Origin: Inonotus obliquus
Lineage: Eukaryota; Basidiomycota; Agaricomycetes; Hymenochaetales; Hymenochaetaceae
NCBI GenBank assembly: GCA_032164295.1
Contig: JAJHTX010000002.1
Coordinates: 1,922,001 to 1,986,000 of the forward strand
Direction: 5' to 3'
Length of the DNA: 64,000 nt
Below, in pieces: positions 10,555 to 20,394 of this stretch (position 1 is its first letter; every line of letters starts with the position of its first letter). A program made the translations under genes and the position numbers. The notes under the pieces were generated by a model. That model saw only the letters and a program-made list of their open reading frames with translations, had not been told where the DNA came from and did no database searches.

Positions 10555-13214
10555 ATGCTCAGGTCCTTGAGGAAAGCTAGGCTTGTTCCGCTCTCAAACC
10601 GATGCCTGTTAACGACCCCAACTCAAACCCAAAGAAATGTGATTTCACTATCGCGCGTTGAGGGCGCGAAGGAGCCTCCTCTAAATGAATCGACCTTGAC
10701 GGCATTCTTTGAGACTGAGCTATTGTCTAATATCGCATCAAGGCCCGCCTTAGTCTCGCGAAAGGAGCGGCCACGAGCCCATGCGGGGCCTCTGCAGAAC
10801 AATCTCGGGCGGTCCGACTGTCTGGCGTGGAGCTTTGAGGAGTTTGGAAGGCATATCGATGCACTCGCATATGGACTAAGGGCTATGGGCGTAAAGAAAG
10901 GAGATCGAGTTGCTGTCATTATGGGAAATAATAGGTGAGGTCTGAAGTTTATTGTCAACAAGGATAGTTCAAGCAACTCTTGCAGCGCCTATGCTTCGCT
11001 ACAATGGGCTCTGGCGAAAATCGGTGCTATTCTTGTCACCATAAATCCAGCTTACCGTGTTCAAGAATTGGTGAGGTATCTTATCCTTTCTGTTTGCAAG
11101 GATATTCTGACGCATCGGAAAGATCGGTACTTTGAAATTGGTTGGTGTCAGCACTCTTGTTGTGGTCCCACGAATTCGGACATCACATTACGTAGGCGCG
11201 CTAGCAGAAGCAATTCCGGGACTAAGATCGTGTCACCCCGGAGAGATTTCTGTCGAGGAACTTCCTGAGCTGCGAAACATCGTTGTCGTAGACAACACGT
11301 CTGGTTCTGACGAGGTTCTGAGGCTTTTTGAGGACGTAAAATGTGCTATCGATTTTCGAGAAATATTCGAATGGCACGAAAGCGCTGGCGAAAGAAGAGC
11401 CGTTGAAGAGCTTCAAAGATCAGCGAGTAATGATGACGTGATCAACCTGCAGTTTACCAGGTACGCAGTCATGATGTCGTCTGTACAATAGACTAAAGCT
11501 ACTCTAGTGGAACAACTGGAATGCCGAAGGCTGTCTCAGTTGGTTTCCTCTGTTATTTGACGCATAGTGATGCGCTTCTACTTATGCTCTCTAGCTTACA
11601 CACAGAAACCTACTAAATAATGGCATAGCGATCGGTCGATGCATGAGACTAACCCCGAAAGATGTACTCTGTGTGTGTTTCCGCTGGGTTGGATTTATAT
11701 GAGAGCTGACACTTTCGTAGGCAACGTACCGCCATTGTTCCACTGCTTTGATAAGTACTTTTCTAATTGCCCGTTGGCTTATCTAAGTGGTTATTACGCC
11801 TAGTCCTGGGTAACCTGGCTGCATGGACACATGGCTCGTGCATTGTATATCCGAGTGAGATATTTGACCCGCCGTCGATAGTTGACGCCGTGGTACAGGA
11901 AGAATGCACCGCGTTACATGGCGTGCCAGCTCATTTCCTCGGCGTGCTCGGTGAGATCGAGAAACGCAGGGCGGCAGGTGATAGATTGGACTTACGCAGG
12001 CTCAGGTGATGTGATCCATTATCGAGACTGGTAGGAGTACTCATTCCCCTCAAAGGACTGGTATTGCTGCTGGATCCCCCGTGCCCATAGAACTCATGCA
12101 GCGCCTTATTCGTGAAATGAACTTGACAGAGCTTACCGTTGCGTACGGAATGAGTGCGTTTTCTGAAACCTCCTGATTATCACCTGGATACTCATCGATC
12201 CTGATAAGCCGAGACGAGGTTGGTAATGATGATGGCACAGCTCGAGTCACGCATTCTTACATTTACCGCACGTAGCCCGGTATCTTTTCAAACGACATCA
12301 GGCGACCCGATAGTTAAGCGGACTGAAACCGTCGGACGGGTCCAACCGCATGTCAAAGCGAAACTTATTGATTCGGAGGGCAGGATCGTACCCGTTGGAA
12401 AGCCAGGTGAAATCTGCGTCTCGGGGTACCTGCTGCAAAAAGGGTCTGGTTGCATTTTAACATTGTGCGGGTTACATGTGTATTGAGCCTAGTGCAGATA
12501 TTGGCAGGATCAAGAACAGACCAACTCAGTCATAAAAGTTCACCCTGACGAGCCTGGTACCGAATGGATGCACACAGGAGACATTGGAGTATTAGATGAA
12601 GAGGGTTACCTTCGAGGTGAGTTCTCGCACGATGGTTCGTATTCCAGGACTTATTCACCGACTCTGATTAGTCGTCGGAAGGAGTAAGGTAGGCTGAAAT
12701 TTTCACTTCTTCATGGTATGTTTTTAATACGCATATCCAAGGATGTCATCATTCGAGGTGGGGAGGTAAGTAGACTAGCTTCGATCCAACTTTAATATTG
12801 TCCTTAGCGCATTCATCTTTAGAACCTCTTTCCAGTCCAGATTGAAAACAGATTGACGTTTCATCTGGCTATACGTGAGGCGGCGGTGGTGGCAGTTCCT
12901 GATCAGAAATATGGGGAAGTAGTCGGTGCCTGGGTGGTGCGTAAAGATGGCACGCATATTTCGCGCGAAGAAGTACGGAGCTGGGTTGCGGATGGTATGA
13001 ACCCGCAGGCGAGTGCCATCTCTTTTCTTAATCTCAAGGCCGAGATGTTGATTAATATTCATCGCAGAATGCACCGGCATGGGTGTGGTTCATGGGTGAA
13101 GAAGGTACTCCGCCAGCTCTTCCGAAAACTGCGAGTGGCAAGGTTCAGAAACATGTATTGCGAAAGTGGACGAGGGAGCTTGCAGCTCGTGATATAGGCC
13201 GGGTAAAATTGTGA
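10555..13214 (+). CDS. Acyl-CoA synthetase, ACSF2-like, probably mitochondrial
   Basis: This ANL-superfamily enzyme activates a fatty acid to acyl-CoA through an acyl-AMP intermediate. The start at 10555 gives an Arg/Leu/Ser-rich, acid-free presequence ([16 protein letters not shown]) typical of mitochondrial import. Motifs in order: phosphate-binding loop [10 protein letters not shown] (near 11505), [20 protein letters not shown] (11730-11835), YGMTETSP (A5, split over three exons near 12145-12280), [14 protein letters not shown] and GYLRVVGRSK (A7/A8), [12 protein letters not shown], and the C-terminal catalytic Lys in [17 protein letters not shown]. The gene has more than ten introns. Three are notable: an AT-AC intron at 11751-11797, a 10-nt microexon at 12209-12218, and a GC-AG intron at 13009-13067. 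All are required to keep the conserved motifs. Similarity is closest to ACSF2-type medium-chain synthetases; chain length is inference. Confidence 0.9.
11751..11797 (+). other. Candidate AT-AC intron (47 nt) in acyl-CoA synthetase
   Basis: After the conserved PLFHCF the sequence runs ATAAGT and closes with TTATTAC. Removing exactly 11751-11797 leaves TTT G joined to GC CTA GTC CTG and restores the family sequence HCFGLVLGN. No GT donor in the right phase exists nearby. The ATAAGT donor is the form known from AT-AC introns processed by the major (U2) spliceosome, not the ATATCC form of U12 introns. Confidence 0.65.
12209..12218 (+). other. 10-nt microexon inside the A5 motif
   Basis: The exon ending at 12153 stops after ATG A and the exon starting at 12276 begins with C CCG GTA. 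The ten bases at 12209-12218, flanked by AAG before and GTTGGT after, supply exactly the missing codons to give YGMTETSP. The two flanking introns are then 55 and 57 nt, the normal size for this window. Without the microexon the motif is lost and the frame breaks. Confidence 0.8.
13009..13067 (+). other. GC-AG intron in acyl-CoA synthetase
   Basis: The exon end CCG CAG is followed by GCGAGT instead of GTGAGT, and CGCAG closes the 59-nt intron before AAT GCA CCG. Splicing gives [18 protein letters not shown], in frame with the C-terminal domain. GC-AG is a known minor class of the major spliceosome. Confidence 0.7.
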
Positions 13215-14071
13215 AGTATACTTCTATCGTTCGTGTATCTTCAAACGTCCGGTGTATACTCTGATTAACTATAGAGGGGGATATCACTTCGTTCATCATT
13301 GGTCTACAGAGCGGGGCTCCAAGGCAATAGACTAAATTCATCCGTAGAGGAACACCGCCTGCCACGCTTTCAAATTCCCGAACTCTTTACAATATCTGTC
13401 CAGGCCCTTTTCCTCCTTGAAAAAATTGGTTCGAAAACTCCGAGGCCCAAGGTCATGGGATCATGCAGCTGTAATTCGCCTTCACATTGGAATTTATGAA
13501 CTTGGTACCAAACACCGAGTGTTCCTTCACGATTTCCAGGCACATATTGTCCAATGGAGTTGGCTTTCACGATTACATATGGCCTCTGGAATGTATCGAG
13601 GATACATAGAGGATAGGAGTCGTAGGAGGAACTATGTGTCACGGACGAAGTATGGGGAATTGTGAATCAATGTGGGATTTCCACGCTCTCTGGACTCTAT
13701 ACTGCATTTCCGCAGTACTTTTCATACCCCGTGCTTTATATCTCACGGTCTTGCGATCTGGGTCTTCTGTTATGCTACAACATTCGTCTTTCTGTTCTTT
13801 TTCGTAGCGGGGGGTCTGACATATATAAACGGCTGCATTATGCACATACGATGCGATATCCTTGCATCAGAGCTCAAACGAGGGACAGACTTGTAGTAAT
13901 GTACACACAAGTCATTATTTATAAGACGCATATAATTAGTATTATGCATATTTAGAAAAAGCTTGTCGTCACGGTCACGTGTTGTTGATTTGTCTTATGT
14001 CGTGACTCGTGGCAGCCTTCATCCTCAACAAACAACCATCACCTGCGAACTGCGGCTTCATAGATTTCGAC
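13215..14071. other. Intergenic region, no supported gene
   Basis: Short open frames on both strands (for example 13417-13665 and 13370-13642) overlap one another and show no domain, start context or splice continuity. I see nothing that can be named. Confidence 0.45.
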
Positions 14072-17000
14072 ATGCCTTGTACGACTCAAGACTCTGCTGT
14101 TGCGTCGCCGAGGGTAATGCGCTCTGCTTCTATCTCCGAGCGTCGCCCTTTAGCGCCAGTGACACCTCAACGCAACAATCGTGCCAACAAAATGCGTGTC
14201 GCGTCTTCGCCACTAACCCCTTCATATTCTACTTCTAGCGCCATTTCAAGCCCTTTCACGCCAATAACTAATGTGTACTCCTCATCCTCGTCTCTTATCT
14301 CGCCCAACTCGTCTATCTCGACCAAGGTCGGCTTTTCGCCGGAACCCATCAAAGCCAGGCGTAAGAGTATTGCTGATGCCACCCATAATTGGAGATCCCG
14401 TGCAAAAGAAAATGGCATAAAAGTCGACACCGAGGAATACGGTTAGCATTTCTCTTTGGCTCTGAAGCCAGCTCACTGACCTGTGGATGAAATAGCTGAT
14501 GTGCTCATGCATAACTCACCCAAAGGTCAGTGGATCAACAAAGTTCTATTCACATAGGAAAGGTGGTTGACTCTGTTACAGACTCTATCCCTGCGTCATT
14601 CCTCTCTACTCATAGACGTTCCCGGCAAGCGCTTTACCAATCCAACTCTGCGGATGATGCGACCTTTGTTTTGCCTCAATCCTCTCGCCTTTCAGGACCC
14701 GACGGTCCTGTTTCTGCCCCAATTCCTTGTAGTCTAGCTTCATCTGTTCTCAATTCTCCCGAGTCAACTACATCCCTCGCATCGTCCTTTACTCTCGCTA
14801 CACCGTCCCCTCGCTCTTCGCTTGCAATTGTCCAGCGTCTCCGCCAGCGAGGAAGCCTCACTGACCCTGCGCGTCCGAGGAGGCGTCACATTTCTGGACC
14901 GATTTTCGTGAGCTCTTGCACAAGTTGTCCACGTATGAAGTGCTGAATAGAGGTTTAATAGGGTGAAAATTTGTTCGACATTGACGAGGATTCTATCACG
15001 ACTGGTCCATTTCCAGATACATTTGGTTCCCCAATAACTCTCAGAGACGGCGATGACTCCTTTATCACAAGGAATAAGAGATGCGTTTCAGCACCTTTCA
15101 TTGCTGGTCGATTCTACGAGGGCTACGATGAAGATGATGACCAGCTCGAAGATGATGGGCTACCGACTTTCAGAGCACGTACCCAATCTTTGTCGTCGCA
15201 GCCCACTGCCGTGTCTACAACGGAGCCCGACGTAGAAGCCACCAACGAGAATATGTGCTCAGTCTGTTCTGCAACATCTTCGCCGCTCTCTATTCTCATC
15301 GCATGCGAGCACTTGATCTGCTCATCTTGCCTTACGAGCGCCTTGAACATCGTCGGAGAGAAAGACATGCGTTGCGCTACCTGTAACAAACCTGTCGAAA
15401 GTTTCAAGCTCCTGGCGCCTCTCGAGGCTGTTACACCATCTTCCAGGGACGAGATGGCCGAAGATAGCGAGCAAGTTGAGCTCGATGACAAGCAAACGAT
15501 TCGTTTGCTACCCAGTGCGATCGAGGATCTCTCCATCCATCGTAATGATGACATGGAAGGTGGAAAGCCCTCTAGTGAATGTATAAACCAGCAAGACTCT
15601 CCGGCCTCCCAGACCCATTTTACCCGTGGTAATACATCTGACGTCGCTGTTCTTCGTATTGACAATGTACCTTGGGTATGTGTGTGCATTGGTTCCAAGA
15701 ACTCAGTACTTATATGCGTTTAGGATGTAACACCCGCATCCTTAAACGAGTTCTTCTCTCCCTTTAATGTTGTTCGTGCCCACGTCCTACTGGATCCAAA
15801 GGGCAAGACGCTATCACATGCGTATGTCGAAGTTTCGGCGGCCGACGCTCGCAATGCCTTGCGAAGTGTCCAGAACAAGAGTCTTGGAAAAGGAAGAAGG
15901 CTAAGGGGTGTCACTGTTACGATGAGCGGACAAGCTGAACTAATGCGCGCCGTAAGCAAATTGACAACCTGAGGTTGATTTCTTCTAGTTAACATGTGCT
16001 TTACCAGTTATTTCCGAGTTGGCTCGGAGGATTTGACGGAGCTCACCCTACGCTTGATGGCCTCGATCGTAATGCGATGATTCGCACGCTTGAGAATGGA
16101 CTTATCACATTGACGGAAATTGACAGTCTTGCTACGCTGATGAAGAATCCCAAGGTCAGCCTGTCTCTTGTATGCGCATTGTCCGTGGTCATAACTCTTG
16201 AGTAGTCTCATTTCTTGAAAGTCCCAACGCTTCCTTTCTACTCCCTTGCCTCCATTCTGTCTAAATTTCCAGTCGAGGGAGATAGCCGTGTTTTCTGGAG
16301 TGTAAGACTTCGCGATATATTCTATGGTGCGTCCAGCTTTCGTCACCTAGACTCTGATTTTGACCTGTGTAATTTGTGCTTGCTTCATTACATTAGAATT
16401 GACAAGCAGTGAGTTACCTTAGTTCATCTCGTATATCTCGTAGGGCTGAATAACGAATCTTTCTCAGTTGCTTGTGATTTGCTCACAGAGCGCATCAACA
16501 CCGATTTCCACGACCAGCATACGCTGGAGACCGTCGTTTCCACTGCCACTAGTTGCCGCTGTACGCCGTGTTCGCTGTTTATGTTGATCTTAATCTCATC
16601 CTACTTTTGTTTCAGTATTTACCGACATACAACGTTTCGCACTCTTCACAAAAGTTAACAAAGCGATCATGTCAATTGGAGGCCAGCTGTCTTGCCCTCT
16701 GCCGGAAATTTCGCTCCCGTCTACTGTGGATTCAGACGGGGCTGTACTGTATAATGGCAACGCACCTTCCATTTCCGCGTCTACGCCATCTATTCATGGA
16801 GTTCGCAACCAGCGTGCCCTCGGTCTCGGGAACCCTCCGATCATACGCCGGAACGATAAGTTGACATACACCGGTGCCATCCCTGCTGGTAACTCCTTGC
16901 AGTCAGGCTATCCTGGATTGATGTCCTCTCATCTGGCCAACGCCTCCCCGAATTTGGGATTCCCATTCCCCAATTTGACTGCTGGGATACCGGTTACACT

Positions 17001-17142
17001 TGGCGGCACAGCACGGGCACCATACGACGTACTCGCTCGGGAATTCAACGTTGAGCCAGACCTAGTATTAGCTCTTGCACAAAGGCTGGCTTACACGGGA
17101 CAGGCCATGGGTGCCTTCTCGTACGTTAACAGAGGGGCATGA
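14072..17142 (+). CDS. RING-finger and RRM domain protein
   Basis: This is a putative RNA-binding regulator. The first ATG in frame is 14072. The N-terminal third is Ser/Pro/Thr-rich and probably disordered. A RING-type cysteine cluster follows near 15255-15400: CSVC, then CEHLICSSCL, then CATC. An RRM-like domain begins at LRIDNVPW and continues after an intron with DVTPASLNEFFSPFNVV and HAYVEVSAADARNAL. A further conserved block includes LFPSWLGGFDG and FPVEGDSRVFWSVRLRDIFY, and an Ala/Gly/Pro-rich tail ends at the TGA at 17140-17142. Introns include 15678-15723 and 16141-16205. The interval 16326-16467 is modelled as one longer intron and could hide a small exon. The combination of zinc cluster and RRM suggests coupling of RNA binding with ubiquitin ligation, which is inference. 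I do not recognise a named orthologue. Confidence 0.75.
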
Positions 17143-18114
17143 TTCGACGGTGAACTCTGCACTTCGCGGAGTTAGCATCCGAAGTGAGTTTGACACATTT
17201 CCAGCACTTCCACTCTCGTTCCAAAACAAAAACAAGACTCCATTTGTAATTGCCGTGCATCGGAGCACGCGTATCAATCCCCATCACCGAGAAGTCCGAC
17301 TTGCACTGCATTCCTTTTTCATTGCCAAGAACAGCAACACAATCAACGACCTGTAACGAAATAAGCTCATGCCTTCGACACTATAGCAGCACAGGCTGCA
17401 TCTGCTCATCCTCACTTAACTGCCGGTAACGACATTGACCTCATGCGCCATTACGACGCATGTTCCTCACCGCTGTCAATTATTTATGCGCTCCTGTAAC
17501 TCAAACCACTGTTTTCTTTGACTGATGATAATCACTGTTCTACGTATACCACATACTTGCTACAGATTAAATGTGTCAATAGCCATAGTAATCAAAGACA
17601 CTGATATGAGAGTCCCAGTTGTTGCTGAAACTAGAGCTAGAGAAGAGATCGACGGCGACGATCATCACTGTACATATTTGCTGACTCATTCCCACTGATG
17701 TCCTCTCACATTACCACCACGACAGGCTACTGGGGACTAACCCACGGTCGTCTCGGTGGGCAAACAACAGACCAGAGGCTCTAATCAATATGAATCACAG
17801 TCACGGATCGGTCTTCAAATTACTCACCAGGTAATGATCTAATGATTGGAACATCTACTAGAGGCTGTTCGGTCAAAACTTGCATCGTAATCAGTATAAT
17901 AGAGCAAGTGGGAAACACGCCAAAAACGTCTGCTTGCCGCTACCCTTTGTCCCAGAATAATCCCTTCCCGCGGCGCTCTTCTGCTCTGCCTTCGTCACTA
18001 CACAGGCCCTCACCATCACATCTGAGCTTCGCACCGCCTCTTGTTCCTTTGCATCGATATTAAGACCTGTAGAGCTTAGTGGTAGAACCTGGTCCTCATT
18101 CTCCCATTGCATCG
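17143..18114. other. Intergenic region, no supported gene
   Basis: This holds the 3' flank of the RING/RRM gene and the promoter of the RTA1-like gene. Only short, overlapping open frames exist. No repeats or RNA gene were recognised. Confidence 0.45.
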
Positions 18115-19537
18115 ATGGTGTGTTAGGACTCTGTGTTTATGAGCCGGGACCTGATGTCCGTTTAGGCTGACCTTTCAGAACCGCGCTCCCTTTACGGGTA
18201 CACTCCCACGACGACGGTGTGCGTCGCATTCATCGCGATCTTTGCTATTAGTGCCGGTAAGCCTATCCTTCTTTTCTTTCGAAGTACATTCGCATTCACC
18301 TAGACCACTGACTTTGCCACCTCTTTCATTCAGTTGTCCATGGGTGTCAGGCGGTTGCATGGAAATTGTGGTGGTTCCTAGCCATGCCTTGCCTGTGCTG
18401 CATCCTGGAAGTCGCTGGCTGGCTCGGAAGGTTCTGGTCAAGTATTGCGCCTGCCGACTTGACACCGTATACTATACAGTCAGTGTCGTCCTTACCTGCC
18501 GTCTGCGGTAGCTTACGTGTAATTCCAATAATAGAACTGTCGCCACGGTGATTGCGCCAACGCCGCTACTGGCGGCTAACTTCATGATTCTTGGCATGCT
18601 GATTCGATACTTGGGAGAAGGCTTCAGTCGGCTTTCTCCTAAGCTTTGTGAGCTCCTTTTCACATATCTTTATACTCTTACTATATGACTGCTGGTACAG
18701 ATGCCATTATATTCACTTCTGCGGTAAGCGAATTAGAATGTGGTTTGCTTCTACACTACTTACTTGGATCTTCTTAGGATATTGTAGCATTAATCATACA
18801 AGCTTTCGGTGGTGCAAAGGCGTCAAGTGCAGTGAGCAATGGGCAGGATCCAGAAGGGTTGGTCATCTTACTATTGGCCTAGCAACGAGTTTCTTACCCA
18901 GTGGTTTTATAGAGGGGCCCGTATTATGCTCATTGGAATAATCCTTCAAATGGTGGCAATAACATTCTACGTGTTATTAGCCTCAGAGTTCTTCATCCGA
19001 TTTGCGCTGAAGAAGCCCATTCGTATGCGCAGCTATCTTGCCGTCGACTCATCAAAGAAACGCATTCATCGGAAGATGCAGTTTATGATTTTTGGACTTG
19101 GTTTTAGCACCGTTTGCATTTTTATAAGGTCTGATCGCACATTCTGCCTGAGAGATTTAAATGTGTGCTGACGATATTCCGCGGTAGAACGGTGTATCGT
19201 ACTATTGAACTTCTAGACGGATTCACTGGGAGAATCATCCAAACACAGATCTACTTTAGTACGTACCGACCCTGGTTCCATCCGAATTTATCCTTACGGA
19301 TTTATTTTAGACGTCCTAGACGGACTCATGATTGTTCTGGCGGCATATTGCCTTAACCTCCTGCATCCAGGATATCTGCTTGCAGACGTGATCGAAGAAG
19401 AACGAAAGGCCAAAGTCTCTAGTTCGAACGGGACGATGAAGGACATGGTGCCTCTTGTCGAAAGGCAGAGCTATGTCGACCCATACGATGACAAGAATTT
19501 GCGTGGGTCAAAGACAAACAGTATGATGACAGTATGA
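18115..19537 (+). CDS. RTA1-like lipid-translocating exporter family protein
   Basis: This is a seven-helix membrane protein of the fungal RTA1/RSB1 family, members of which protect against sphingoid bases or 7-aminocholesterol. Exons join to give ADLSEPRSLYGYTPTTTVCV, first helix VAFIAIFAISA, AWKLWWFLAMPCLCCILEVAGW, then TVATVIAPTPLLAANFMILGM, IIFTSADIVALIIQAFGGAKA, RIMLIGIILQMVAITFYVLL, MQFMIFGLGFSTVCIFI, and the family hallmark RTVYRTIELLDGF followed by a last helix and a hydrophilic tail. Intron signals are canonical. The best model puts the start ATG at 18115-18117 with the first intron (18118-18165) directly after it, so exon 1 contributes only Met. The substrate is not predictable. Confidence 0.85.
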
Positions 19538-20394
19538 ACATTTTGTCCCTTTCCTTTTTCATGTCTTGGACAATTTGAATTTGACCACATCAAGGACTTT
19601 TATCATATTTAGAGTATCAGCCACAAATAGTTACCACATAGGCTCGGATTCTTAATATTATAACGGAAACCGCCTATGTAGTGTGTCCTCGTTCACTTGG
19701 TCTGTCGAACGCGGAAGTCGCCTGGAGGTGAGAAGTTAGGCGCCCTCAGAATGTTTCAGGTTTCAGACGGCGCGGGGGATCAGCCGTCGCAACCTTTCCT
19801 TTGCAAAGGCGATACAACATACTTCAGCAGATGGCACAGTGCTGAAGGGCTATACAGACTGCTCAGGAGTCATGACTCTCCTCTCCGAACTTTCTGTGCT
19901 CTGCAGACTCGGAGATCGTGATTGTGTCAAGTTATTCCGGGTATACGTAATCAGGAGCAATACGGACAGGAAGAGCCTAGCAGTGCAGACAGGCGAAACG
20001 ACTCAATTAATGCCTCGCCCGACCATTAATGCCGCTGTCTTCTCTGATTGAATTGATGGGCGCTTGTCAACAGAGCCACCGAGTCTTTATGGGCGTTTCT
20101 TCGGCCAACAATCACAATGAAGAAAACGAGGAGAGATCCCAACTCTGCCATCAGAGGCTGATTCGGAATATTTGTAAGGCCTTCCAGTAAGTATAAGAAC
20201 AGACCATGAAGACGGCACTTGCATCGGAATCTACTAAGTACTTTCAGTCCTTTGCTGTCGCTAGGCTCCGCTTACATAACTTGGTATAAATACGCGAGAC
20301 GCGTCGAAAGCAACGTCGCGTCGCGTTCTTTCCTTGTCCACACCATCACTTCTTGTCGCTGTCTCCCGGCGTCTTGCTCGCACGTCATTCCCAA
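19538..20394. other. Intergenic region, no supported gene
   Basis: This is the gap between the RTA1-like gene and the SNF2 gene. Short open frames here lack any family signal. A TATA-like element occurs near its right end. Confidence 0.45.
20285..20292 (+). promoter_or_regulatory. TATA-like element upstream of SNF2 gene
   Basis: TATAAATA lies about 103 bp before the ATG at 20395, a plausible core-promoter position. It supports transcription starting upstream of 20395 rather than only near the internal ATG at 20987. Confidence 0.4.

Noticed and set aside
11751..11803. AT-AG version of the odd synthetase intron
   Set aside because: Using the CTAG acceptor gives HCF directly joined to VLGN and loses the conserved Gly-Leu; the AT-AC version restores the full motif.
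15123..15698. 191-codon minus-strand frame
   Set aside because: It is antisense of the RING/RRM exon; the sense strand carries the Cys/His cluster.
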